6,227 bases of DNA from Burkholderiaceae bacterium (GTDB lineage Bacteria > Pseudomonadota > Gammaproteobacteria > Burkholderiales > Burkholderiaceae): assembly GCA_023253905.1 (NCBI GenBank), contig JALREG010000075.1, forward strand, positions 1-6,227, read 5' to 3'. The first letter of the stretch is position 1; the number at the start of each line of letters is the position of its first letter. The notes under the pieces were generated by a model that was not told the origin of the DNA, did no database searches, and saw only the letters and a program-made list of their open reading frames with translations. This document shows, piece after piece, positions 1 to 6,101 of this stretch. The position numbers and the translations under genes were made by a program.

Positions 1-1269
1 GACGCTGCGCTGGTGGCCGATGCCACCCGCTGGTGGAATCGCAATGAGGCCAAGCGACTACGCATTCCCCAGACCGGCGCCGATCCGGAGAGCGGCAAGC
101 GCACCGATACCCCGGCGTGGCTCGACGCGCCGCCCATGTTCGCGCCGTTCCGGCTGCGCGATCTGTGGTTGCCGAACCGGGTGGTGGTGTCGCCCATGGC
201 CCAGTACTCGGCCGTCGATGGTGTGCCCAATGACTGGCATCTGGTCCACTACGGGTCGCGCGCTCAGGGCGGGGCAGGGCTGGTGTTTGTGGAAATGACC
301 TGTGTGTCGCCCGAGGGCCGCATCACGCCCGGGTGCACCGGGCTATGGAACCGCGAGCAGGCGCAAGGCTTCAGACGCATCGCCGATTTTGTGCATGCGA
401 ACACCGCATCGAAGCTCTGCATGCAGTTGGGGCACGCGGGCAGGAAGGGCTCGACCCAGGTGGGCTGGGAAGCGATGGATATGCCGCTTGCCGACACCCA
501 TCGTAACTGGCCGCTCATTGCGCCCTCGCCAATTCCCTACCGCGATGGCGTGAACCAGGTGCCGCGCGAAATGAGCCGCGCTGACATGGACGATGTGATC
601 GCGCAGTTTGTACGTGCCACGAAGCTCACGGTTGAGACCAACTTCGACATGATCGAAGTGCACATGGCGCACGGCTACCTGCTTGCGAGTTTTCTCTCGC
701 CCATTACCAACCGCAGGACGGATCGCTACGGCGGCTCGCTCAGGAATCGCATGCGGTTTCCGCTCGAGGTGTTCGAGGCGGTTCGCGCCGCCTGGCCGCG
801 CGAGCGCCCGATCAGTGTCCGCATCTCGGCAACCGACTGGATCGAGGGAGGGCAAACCGCCGCTGATTCGGTTCAGGTTGCGCGCGCGCTCAAATCGGCG
901 GGCTGTGATCTGATGGACGTATCCACCGGGCAGACCGATCCGGCTGCGCGTCCGGTCTATGGCCGCATGTATCAGGCGGGCTTTTCCGAGCAGATCCGCC
1001 TGGAAGTGGGCATGCCCACCATGGCAGTTGGCGCGATCACCTCGGGCGATCAGGTCAATACGCTGCTCCTGTCGGGGCGCGCCGATCTGGTGGCGCTTGC
1101 CCGGCCGCATCTGGCTGATCCGTATTTCACGCTGCGGGCTGCAGCCGAGCAGGATTACCGCGGCGTGTCGTGGCCGCTTCAGTACCACACTGGCGCAAGC
1201 CAGCTGCACAGTACGCTCGCACGTGGCCGGCCGAATGCCGGGCGTTCGCGCGGCGCGCAGGGCAAGTGA
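1..1269 (+). CDS. Bifunctional salicylyl-CoA 5-hydroxylase/oxidoreductase, C-terminal old-yellow-enzyme part (5' partial)
   Basis: The frame is open from the first base, giving 422 visible residues. Residues 1-45 look like a linker following a missing domain ([20 protein letters not shown] at 11-30), and about 46-395 form an old yellow enzyme TIM barrel that binds FMN. Visible family marks are SPMAQYS (64-70, Tyr69 at the usual active-site Tyr position, Ala where YqjM-type enzymes have Cys), QLGHAGRKG (142-150), the substrate-binding pair His221/His224 in [21 protein letters not shown] (233-246), Arg274 and [12 protein letters not shown] (365-376). Stand-alone enzymes of this class normally start just before the FAPFRLRDL segment, so the extra linker suggests fusion to an N-terminal FAD monooxygenase, as in salicylyl-CoA 5-hydroxylase/oxidoreductase and 2-aminobenzoyl-CoA monooxygenase/reductase. 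In such proteins the FAD half hydroxylates an aromatic CoA ester and the OYE half can reduce the ring with NAD(P)H. The OYE identity is firm. The fusion and the substrate are inferred, because the hydroxylase half is off the window. The GTG at 13 is not a credible start. msrA follows after 10 bases. Confidence 0.85.
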   Translation, partial: DAALVADATRWWNRNEAKRLRIPQTGADPESGKRTDTPAWLDAPPMFAPFRLRDLWLPNRVVVSPMAQYSAVDGVPNDWHLVHYGSRAQGGAGLVFVEMTCVSPEGRITPGCTGLWNREQAQGFRRIADFVHANTASKLCMQLGHAGRKGSTQVGWEAMDMPLADTHRNWPLIAPSPIPYRDGVNQVPREMSRADMDDVIAQFVRATKLTVETNFDMIEVHMAHGYLLASFLSPITNRRTDRYGGSLRNRMRFPLEVFEAVRAAWPRERPISVRISATDWIEGGQTAADSVQVARALKSAGCDLMDVSTGQTDPAARPVYGRMYQAGFSEQIRLEVGMPTMAVGAITSGDQVNTLLLSGRADLVALARPHLADPYFTLRAAAEQDYRGVSWPLQYHTGASQLHSTLARGRPNAGRSRGAQGK

Positions 1270-1272
1270 GGA
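1268..1272 (+). promoter_or_regulatory. Ribosome binding site of msrA
   Basis: GAGGA lies 7 bases before the first ATG of msrA (1280) and overlaps the upstream stop codon TGA (1267-1269). The position supports the first of the two adjacent ATGs as start and suggests msrA is translated from the same transcript as the oxidoreductase gene. Confidence 0.6.
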
Positions 1273-1279
1273 AACCAAA

Positions 1280-1816
1280 ATGATGCGACAGGCTGTGCTT
1301 GGCGGCGGCTGTTTCTGGTGCACCGAGGCGGTGTTCCTCGAGGTGAAGGGGGTCAAGGTCGTGGAGTCGGGCTATTGCGGTGGCCATGTTCAGTCGCCCA
1401 CCTATGAGCAGATCTGCGGTGGCAACACCGGCCATGCTGAGGTTGTGCGAATCGAATTCGACGATGCTCAGATCAGCTTTCGCGAGTTGCTCGAGATTTT
1501 CTTTGTGGTTCACGATCCAACCACACTGAACCAGCAGGGTAACGATGTGGGGCCGCAATACCGGTCGGCGATTTTCACGATGGACGATGCGCAGCAGGTA
1601 GAGGCGCGGGCGGTGATCGACACACTCACGCGGAGCCGCGTGTTCGACGACCCCATCGTCACGGAAGTCACACCGCTTTCAAACTATTTTCCGGCTGAGG
1701 CCTATCACCAGCGGTATTTCGAACGCAATCCCTGGCAGGGCTATTGCAGGATGGTGGTCGCACCCAAGGTGGCTAAATACCGTAAAAGCTTCGGCTCGCG
1801 TTTCGCGCGAAGCTGA
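1280..1816 (+). CDS. msrA: Peptide-methionine (S)-S-oxide reductase MsrA
   Basis: This 178-residue cytoplasmic enzyme reduces the S-epimer of methionine sulfoxide, free or in proteins, repairing oxidative damage; thioredoxin normally regenerates it. The signature GGGCFWCTE is at residues 8-16, with Cys11 the expected nucleophile and Phe12, Trp13 and Glu16 shaping the methyl-sulfoxide pocket. Further conserved blocks are GYCGGH (31-36), PTYEQICGGNTGHAEVV (40-56), DPTTLNQQGNDVGPQYRS (79-96) and NPWQGYC (150-156). Cys156 is a plausible resolving cysteine, and Cys14, Cys33 and Cys46 are also present. The protein is of the short, complete type with no signal peptide and no MsrB fusion. The start is supported by GAGGA seven bases upstream. 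It probably shares a transcript with the preceding oxidoreductase gene. The last codons, in the poorly conserved tail, contain a hairpin that may serve the opposing gene, and the stop abuts that gene's stop. Confidence 0.96.
   Translation: MMRQAVLGGGCFWCTEAVFLEVKGVKVVESGYCGGHVQSPTYEQICGGNTGHAEVVRIEFDDAQISFRELLEIFFVVHDPTTLNQQGNDVGPQYRSAIFTMDDAQQVEARAVIDTLTRSRVFDDPIVTEVTPLSNYFPAEAYHQRYFERNPWQGYCRMVVAPKVAKYRKSFGSRFARS
1784..1814 (-). terminator. Candidate intrinsic terminator for the DUF72 gene, inside the msrA 3' end
   Basis: Read on the minus strand just after the DUF72 stop codon, arms at 1814-1808 and 1793-1787 pair over 7 bp (AGCTTCG with CGAAGCT). Inside them CGCG (1807-1804) pairs with CGCG (1800-1797) around a 3-base loop, leaving a 3-base bulge at 1794-1796. 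A run of four T (1787-1784) ends the structure; the first T also closes the stem. On the plus strand no T-run follows, so it would terminate only leftward transcription. The T-run is short and the hairpin is bulged, so this is a moderate call. Confidence 0.4.
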
Positions 1817-2854
1817 TCACGTCTGCGCGGCCGCTGCCTCGGCGATCGCCTGCGCCAGCCGGTCAAGCGTAAGCGGCGCGCTGCCCTCTGCCTTGTTGTT
1901 GGCAATCACGGTCACCGTGCGTCCAGCAAGAAGCGTGGCGGCCGCCCGGGCGGCAAGGAGGCTACGGGTGGGCAGGTCTTCATCCACCAGCCGGTTGAAG
2001 GGTGCGTACTGCTCGCGCGCGGCGTTGTAGCGCAGTCCCTGGTGCAGGTTCCAGCGCACGATCAGGGGGCCTGGCGCGATGGCATCGAGCGCGTCGAGGG
2101 CGCGCAGCTGCCGATCGATCGGTGGCATCCGGTCATGCAGGCTCAGGCAATAGCGAACTCCGGTATCGGCGAGGGTTCGCATCAACCGCGGCGTGACCAG
2201 CGCCGGGTCGCGTAGCTCCACCGCATAACAGGGGCCCCTTGGGAGCTTCGAAAGAAACGCGCCCAGCCGTGCGATCCAGCCGGGTGTGTCGTCGAGCCAG
2301 GCCCGCGGCAGAGGCGAAACCTGAAATACGAGCACGCCCGCCTTCTCGCCCAGACCCTCGAGACAGGGCTCGACAAAATGGGCCAGCGCGGCGGCGGCAT
2401 CGAGATGGTGAGGGTTGATCGCGCCCGGTCGGCCAGATTCGTCGCGAATCGTGGCATCGGTGACAAGCTGCGGCGCCTTCACGAGAAAGCGGAACGAAGC
2501 GGGTACCTGCGTTCCGTACTGTTGGAACTGGGCGCGGCTCATTGGCGAGTAAAAGCCACGGTCGATCCCCACTGCGTTCAGCAGCGGGTGTTGCGAGTAG
2601 GCAGAAAGCCCCAGGCGTGAAAGCTTCGACTCCGGGAGCGCCTGGTCGTAGATCAGCCCCTCCCAGCCAGGGAACGACCAGGAGGAGGTACCCAGAAACA
2701 GATGGGCGTCGAAGGGCGCCAGGGCTCGTGGCCGGGTCAGCCGGATGGCGCAGGGCGCGGGCTCACCCCGGCGCGGTGGCGGCGCGCCGAGCAGGTCAGG
2801 AAGGTCCGAGGGTGAACGCATGGCAACGGGCGGAAAGGGTAGCCCCATCATCAT
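1817..2854 (-). CDS. DUF72 domain-containing protein (YecE-like)
   Basis: This is a member of the DUF72/YecE family, a conserved TIM-barrel-like fold whose biochemical function is not established. From the ATG at 2854 it has 345 residues. The family entry motif LGTSSWSFPGWEGLIYD is at about 54-70, FRFLVKAP at 121-128 (the usual F.F.vK.p strand), AVELRD at 211-216 (usual VEfR), LSLHD near 237-241, and NNKAEGSAP at 319-327 (the family's terminal NN...g.ap element). About 50 residues of low-complexity, Pro/Arg-rich sequence precede the core, so it is longer than E. coli YecE. The start is uncertain: three consecutive ATGs lie at 2854-2846, with GAAGG at 2873-2869 about 14 bases upstream; the frame also allows TTG at 2875 and a later ATG at about 2821. 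No signal peptide or membrane segment is evident. It converges on msrA with directly adjacent stops. No specific reaction can be assigned. Confidence 0.88.
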   Translation of the reverse strand: MMMGLPFPPVAMRSPSDLPDLLGAPPPRRGEPAPCAIRLTRPRALAPFDAHLFLGTSSWSFPGWEGLIYDQALPESKLSRLGLSAYSQHPLLNAVGIDRGFYSPMSRAQFQQYGTQVPASFRFLVKAPQLVTDATIRDESGRPGAINPHHLDAAAALAHFVEPCLEGLGEKAGVLVFQVSPLPRAWLDDTPGWIARLGAFLSKLPRGPCYAVELRDPALVTPRLMRTLADTGVRYCLSLHDRMPPIDRQLRALDALDAIAPGPLIVRWNLHQGLRYNAAREQYAPFNRLVDEDLPTRSLLAARAAATLLAGRTVTVIANNKAEGSAPLTLDRLAQAIAEAAAAQT

Positions 2855-2982
2855 AAGCGCGGGCGTGGCCTTCAATCAGCGCGGCTGCAATCTTCGATCA
2901 GGCTCAGAAGACGAAGGGAAATCGGCTGGCACCGGCTCCCCGCCCGATGCGACAATACCGATGCAATAACGAAGGAAGCGCC
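2855..2982. promoter_or_regulatory. Divergent intergenic region with a weak candidate promoter for the DUF2237-gloC operon
   Basis: These 128 bases lie between two divergently read genes, so promoters for both should sit here. For the rightward operon, TG-N-GACAAT (2948-2956) resembles an extended -10 element with four of six consensus hexamer positions, about 27 bases before the GTG start, but no good -35 element lies upstream. I found no convincing leftward promoter and no clear operator palindrome. The region is called from gene orientation; the motif is only suggestive. Confidence 0.35.
2971..2978 (+). promoter_or_regulatory. Ribosome binding site deciding the GTG start of the DUF2237 gene
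   Basis: The purine-rich GAAGGAAG contains AAGGA six bases before GTG 2983. It favours this GTG over the in-frame ATG at 2947, which has no such site and would add 12 residues unlike the family. Confidence 0.6.
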
Positions 2983-3381
2983 GTGACCACCGAACGACCG
3001 TTGAATGTGCTTGGCAGCCCGTTACAGGCCTGCTCGTTCGACCCCCTCACTGGTTTCATGCGAACGGGATGCTGTGAGACCGGGCCGGAAGATGCCGGCA
3101 GTCACACGGTCTGCGCGCGCGTGACGCGTGAGTTTCTCGATTTCTCCCTCTTGCGCGGTAACGACCTGGTCACGCCGCGTCCCCAGTGGCGCTTCGCCGG
3201 ACTCAAGCCGGGCGACCGCTGGTGCCTGTGCGCAAGTCGCTGGCTCGAGGCCTGCGTGGCCGGTGTCGCCCCGCCTGTGGTGCTTGAAGCCACACACGAG
3301 AATGCGCTTCGCATCGTACCGTTCGAACTTCTGCGTCAGAATGCCTGGCAGCCCAACCATCCGACCGCGCCACGCGACTGA
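2983..3381 (+). CDS. DUF2237 family protein, cysteine-rich, function unknown
   Basis: This 132-residue protein matches the DUF2237 family along nearly its whole length. The family pattern visible is NVLGSPLQACSFDPLTGF (8-25), TGCCETGPEDAGSHTVCA (28-45), EFLDFSLLRGNDL (50-62), GLKPGDRWCLCASRWLEA (73-90) and APPVVLEATHENAL (96-109). Cysteines at 17, 30, 31, 44, 81, 83 and 91 and His41 fall mostly in conserved blocks, suggesting metal or redox chemistry, but that is inference; no function is established. The protein is soluble with no signal peptide. The GTG start is chosen because of the AAGGA six bases upstream and because homologues as I recall them begin shortly before the NVLG motif. gloC begins 8 bases after its stop on the same strand, so the two are almost certainly co-transcribed, which makes a thiol or metabolite-stress link a reasonable but untested idea. 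Confidence 0.9.
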   Translation: MTTERPLNVLGSPLQACSFDPLTGFMRTGCCETGPEDAGSHTVCARVTREFLDFSLLRGNDLVTPRPQWRFAGLKPGDRWCLCASRWLEACVAGVAPPVVLEATHENALRIVPFELLRQNAWQPNHPTAPRD

Positions 3382-3389
3382 ACGCTTCC

Positions 3390-4043
3390 ATGTCCCTGAA
3401 ACTGCTGATCGTTCCGGTTACGCCCTTCGAGCAGAACTGTTCGGTGCTGATCTGCGAGCGCACCCGACGTGCAGCCGCAGTCGATCCAGGGGGGGATCTC
3501 GACCGCATTGAACGCGCGCTGGCCTCCGAAGGGGCGACGCTCGAAAAAGTGTTCCTGACCCACGGCCATATCGACCACTGCGGGCAGTCCGCTCAATTTG
3601 CGCGCAGCCATCAGGTTGCGCTCGAAGGGCCTCACCCGGAGGACCGCTTCTGGATCGATCAGTTGCCGGAGCAGGGCAAGCGTTTTGGTTTTGCGCGCCT
3701 TGAGGCGTTCGAGCCCGATCGCTGGCTGGCCGATGGTGACACGGTCACCTTTGGCGAGCAGACGCTTGAGGTGCGACATTGCCCGGGGCACACCCCCGGA
3801 CACGTCATCTTCTTTCACGCGCCCAGCCGGCTTGCGATCGTGGGCGATGTGCTGTTTCAGGGCTCAATCGGGCGTACCGATTTTCCGCGCGGCAACTTTG
3901 AAACCCTGATCCAGTCGATCACCAGCCGGCTCTGGCCACTGGGCAATGATGTGGCGTTCGTGCCCGGGCACGGCCCCATGTCCACCTTCGGCGATGAACG
4001 GCAGCACAATCCGTTTGTCGCCGATTCGGTGTTGCGGCGTTAA
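3390..4043 (+). CDS. gloC: Type II glyoxalase GloC (YcbL-type MBL-fold hydrolase)
   Basis: This 217-residue metallo-beta-lactamase-fold enzyme closely resembles E. coli GloC/YcbL (215 residues), which hydrolyses S-D-lactoylglutathione to D-lactate and glutathione in the cytoplasm, the second step of methylglyoxal detoxification. Metal ligands are visible: THGHIDH (57-63; His58, His60, Asp62, His63), His134 in CPGHTPGH (131-138), Asp153 in VGDVLFQGSIGRTDFPRG (151-168) and His194 in VPGHGPMST (191-199). The N-terminal PVTPFEQNC (9-17) and VDPGGD (31-36), and the C-terminal ERQHNPFV (203-210), are also typical. Like YcbL it lacks the separate C-terminal helical domain of GloB glyoxalase II. No strong Shine-Dalgarno site precedes the ATG; with only 8 bases after the DUF2237 stop, translation probably depends on readthrough of ribosomes from that gene. 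Its stop overlaps that of the convergent glnS gene. Exact substrate preference is inferred from the family. Confidence 0.93.
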   Translation: MSLKLLIVPVTPFEQNCSVLICERTRRAAAVDPGGDLDRIERALASEGATLEKVFLTHGHIDHCGQSAQFARSHQVALEGPHPEDRFWIDQLPEQGKRFGFARLEAFEPDRWLADGDTVTFGEQTLEVRHCPGHTPGHVIFFHAPSRLAIVGDVLFQGSIGRTDFPRGNFETLIQSITSRLWPLGNDVAFVPGHGPMSTFGDERQHNPFVADSVLRR

Positions 4044-4056
4044 CCCCGCGCGCCGC
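4034..4056. repeat. Inverted repeat spanning the gloC/glnS convergent stops
   Basis: GCGGCG (4034-4039) and CGCCGC (4051-4056) form perfect 6-base arms around an 11-base loop holding both stop codons (TTAA, 4040-4043). No T-run follows on either strand, so it does not look like a standard intrinsic terminator; it could slow polymerase or protect both 3' ends. In GC-rich DNA such short arms arise by chance fairly often. Confidence 0.3.
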
Positions 4057-5809
4057 TGCCCCAGGAGTCTTTGAGCCCCACCGCTCGGTTGAAAACCGGG
4101 GCGCCGTGTTTTGAATCGGCTCGGTCGGCTACGAAATAGCCGTGCCGCTCGAACTGAAACCGGTCTTCTGGCGCTGCTGCGGCAAGCGTTGGCTCGAGCA
4201 TGGCTTCAATCGTGCGAAGCGAATCTGGGTTTAGCGATTGCAGGTGGTCACGCCCACCGGCGTCGGGCTGCGGATCACGATAGAGCCGATCATAGAGCCT
4301 CACCTGCGCGCGTAGCGCGTGCCTGGCCGATACCCAGTGAATATTGCCCTTCACCTTGTATAAATCGGCCCCGGGTGTACCCGACTTGGAGTCGTCGAAA
4401 TGACGGGCGCGCACACAGGTGATGTGACCCGACTCATCGCGATCGAAGCCCGTGCACTCAATGACATAGCCGTAACGCAGTCGCACCTTGTTGCCCGGGA
4501 AGAGTCTGAAGAAGCCCTTGGGCGGTGTCTCGGCGAAATCATCGCGTTCGATGAAGAGCTCGCGGGTGAACGGAAAACTGCGCTTACCGCGTTCCGGATG
4601 CTGAGGATGCACGGGTGCGCTGCATGGTTCCTCACGATCTTCTGGCCACGACTCGATCACGAGCCGGAGCGGATCGAGCACTGCGACGGCGCGGGCCGCG
4701 CTGGTCTCCAGATCGTCGCGTAGCGCCTGCTCGAGCACACTCATGTCGATCCAGGAGTCGGACTTGGCCACCCCAATTCGTTCAGCAAAAAGATGAAGCG
4801 ATGAGGGCGTGTAACCCCGCCTGCGAAGGCCTACGATGGTGGGCATCCGGGGATCATCCCAGCCGGCAACCAGACCGCGCTGCACCAGGTCCTGGAGCTT
4901 GCGTTTACTGGTGATGGCGTAGCTGATATTGAGCCTGGCGAATTCGATCTGTTGCGGCAGCGGCTGATCGAAGAAACCGCCCTCGGCCAGTCGTTCGAGG
5001 AGCCAGTCGTAGAGCGGACGGTGATCGGCGAATTCCAGCGTGCAGATCGAATGCGTGATGTTTTCGAGCGCATCTGAAATCGGATGCGCATAGTCGTACA
5101 TGGGATAGACGCACCACTTGGCGGCGGTGCGGTGGTGCTCGGCAAAACGGATCCGGTAGAGCGCCGGGTCGCGCAGGTTCATGTTGGGCGAAGCCATGTC
5201 GATACGTGCGCGCACCACGTGGCTGCCCTCGGGATGTTTGCCCTCGCGCATCTCGCGCATCAGGTGCAGGCTCTCGTCGGCGCTGCGATCGCGAAAAGGC
5301 GAATTGCGACCGGGCTCGGTCAGTGTGCCGCGGCCCGCGCGCATGTCGTCAGCGCTCTGCGAATCGACATAGGCGTGGCCGGCCTGCACCAGCCATTCGG
5401 CAAACGCCCACATCTGGTCGAAGTAGTCGCTTGCGTAGTAGAGGTTGTCCTCGCCTTCGGCGTCCCAGTTGAATCCCAGCCAGCGCACTGCGTCGAGGAT
5501 CGAATCGACGTATTCCTGATCTTCCTTGACTGGGTTGGTGTCGTCAAAGCGCATATGGCATCGACCGCCATAGTTACGCGCCAAGCCGAAATTCAGGCAG
5601 ATGGATTTGGCATGGCCAACATGCAGATAGCCATTGGGCTCGGGAGGAAAGCGGGTACGGATGCGGGCCGGGTCAAGCGCGCCCGCGCGATGCTCGGCGG
5701 CAACCCCGGGGCGGCCCGCCCAATGACGGCCGGCATGACGGCCCGCCGCCAGATCCGATTCGATCAGCCCGCGAAGAAAATTCGACGGGCGGTCTGCGCT
5801 TTCAGACAC
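4040..5809 (-). CDS. glnS: Glutaminyl-tRNA synthetase GlnS
   Basis: This 589-residue class I aminoacyl-tRNA synthetase charges tRNA-Gln with glutamine using ATP. The catalytic Rossmann domain carries [13 protein letters not shown] (54-66, the HIGH motif as HVGH), followed by [13 protein letters not shown] (88-100). The KMSKS-like loop reads ITSKRKL (299-305), with Thr where E. coli has Met, followed by GWDDPRMPT (316-324) and LRRRGYTP. The C-terminal beta-barrel anticodon-binding region includes [47 protein letters not shown] and [14 protein letters not shown]. It is longer than E. coli GlnS (554), mainly through about 20 residues inserted after [14 protein letters not shown] (10-23). The frame continues upstream, but the GTG at 5809 is preferred: GGAG lies 7 bases before it and the product begins [12 protein letters not shown], as expected for the family. 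The start overlaps the FKBP stop by 8 bases. Its presence implies direct glutaminylation rather than the transamidation route alone. Confidence 0.97.
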   Translation of the reverse strand: MSESADRPSNFLRGLIESDLAAGRHAGRHWAGRPGVAAEHRAGALDPARIRTRFPPEPNGYLHVGHAKSICLNFGLARNYGGRCHMRFDDTNPVKEDQEYVDSILDAVRWLGFNWDAEGEDNLYYASDYFDQMWAFAEWLVQAGHAYVDSQSADDMRAGRGTLTEPGRNSPFRDRSADESLHLMREMREGKHPEGSHVVRARIDMASPNMNLRDPALYRIRFAEHHRTAAKWCVYPMYDYAHPISDALENITHSICTLEFADHRPLYDWLLERLAEGGFFDQPLPQQIEFARLNISYAITSKRKLQDLVQRGLVAGWDDPRMPTIVGLRRRGYTPSSLHLFAERIGVAKSDSWIDMSVLEQALRDDLETSAARAVAVLDPLRLVIESWPEDREEPCSAPVHPQHPERGKRSFPFTRELFIERDDFAETPPKGFFRLFPGNKVRLRYGYVIECTGFDRDESGHITCVRARHFDDSKSGTPGADLYKVKGNIHWVSARHALRAQVRLYDRLYRDPQPDAGGRDHLQSLNPDSLRTIEAMLEPTLAAAAPEDRFQFERHGYFVADRADSKHGAPVFNRAVGLKDSWGSGARG

Positions 5810-6101
5810 CGAGGAGCTCCACTTCAAACAGCAGCGTCGCATTGGGAGGGATGACGCCGCCGGCACCGCGTGCGCCATAGCCGAGTTGCGGCGGAATGAT
5901 GAGCCGACGCGTGCCGCCGATCCGCATGCCCGCCACGCCCTCGTCCCAGCCGCGAATCACATGGCCCGCGCCCAAGGGAAAGCTGAAGGGGTCGTTACGG
6001 TCCTTGCTGGAATCAAACTTGCGGCCGGCCTCGCCGTTTTCATAGAGCCAGCCGGTGTAGTGCACGGAGACATAGGCGCCGCTTTTCGCTTCGTCGCCGC
6101 T
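5802..6101 (-). CDS. FKBP-type peptidyl-prolyl cis-trans isomerase, missing its N-terminus (partial)
   Basis: The recognisable part, about 99 residues from Ser (codon 6101-6099) to the stop at 5804-5802, is a small single-domain FKBP that catalyses cis-trans isomerisation of Xaa-Pro bonds. Hallmark blocks in order are [73 protein letters not shown]. These supply the aromatic pocket residues equivalent to FKBP12 Tyr26, Phe36, Asp37, Phe46, Val55, Ile56, Trp59, Tyr82 and Phe99. Family members usually have some 10-18 further N-terminal residues with a GLQ.ED..vG.G-like segment. Here family likeness stops at SGDEAKSG; beyond it the frame stays open to the window edge but only reads antisense through the fmt piece. 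The in-frame GTG at 6164 is therefore not a credible start. No signal peptide can be judged. It is upstream of and overlaps glnS, so co-translation is likely. The break is probably a sequence junction. Confidence 0.9.
   Translation of the reverse strand, partial: SGDEAKSGAYVSVHYTGWLYENGEAGRKFDSSKDRNDPFSFPLGAGHVIRGWDEGVAGMRIGGTRRLIIPPQLGYGARGAGGVIPPNATLLFEVELLGV
5817..5820 (-). promoter_or_regulatory. Ribosome binding site of glnS inside the FKBP gene
   Basis: GGAG on the minus strand lies 7 bases before the GTG start of glnS (5809), within the last codons of the FKBP gene. It decides the glnS start and fits translational coupling across the 8-base overlap. Confidence 0.55.
6093..6101. other. 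Microhomology junction between FKBP (-) and fmt (+)
   Basis: GTCGCCGCT reads Val-Ala-Ala of Fmt on the plus strand (VAAYGLILP) and, reversed, Ser-Gly-Asp of FKBP (SGDEAKSG). To the left only FKBP is intact; to the right only Fmt is intact. Such a short stretch fitting both partners is typical of a join made at chance shared sequence, artificial or natural. Confidence 0.65.

Noticed and set aside
13..15. GTG as the start of the oxidoreductase gene
   Set aside because: The frame is open to the window edge, no ribosome binding site is visible, and the following residues look like an interdomain linker rather than a protein start.
343..1356. Long minus-strand open frame (337 codons) opposite the oxidoreductase gene
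   Set aside because: It is antisense to a clear old yellow enzyme with intact motifs; its product resembles nothing known to me, and long antisense frames are common in GC-rich coding DNA.
2927..2945. TGGCAC as a sigma-54 -24 element
   Set aside because: The required GC of the -12 element is absent at the fixed spacing; CC is found instead.
2947..2949. ATG as the start of the DUF2237 gene
   Set aside because: It would add 12 residues not expected for the family, lacks a ribosome binding site and sits at the candidate -10 element; GTG 2983 has a good site six bases upstream.
3336..3818. 160-codon minus-strand open frame opposite gloC
   Set aside because: The plus strand carries all metallo-hydrolase motifs here, and the antisense product has no recognisable family.
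4034..4056. Inverted repeat at the gloC/glnS junction as a bidirectional intrinsic terminator
   Set aside because: There is no T-run after either arm and the loop is 11 bases long; it is kept only as a low-confidence repeat.
5084..5854. 256-codon plus-strand open frame opposite glnS
   Set aside because: It lies antisense to well-conserved GlnRS sequence and shows no recognisable domain or ribosome binding site; it is a codon-bias shadow.
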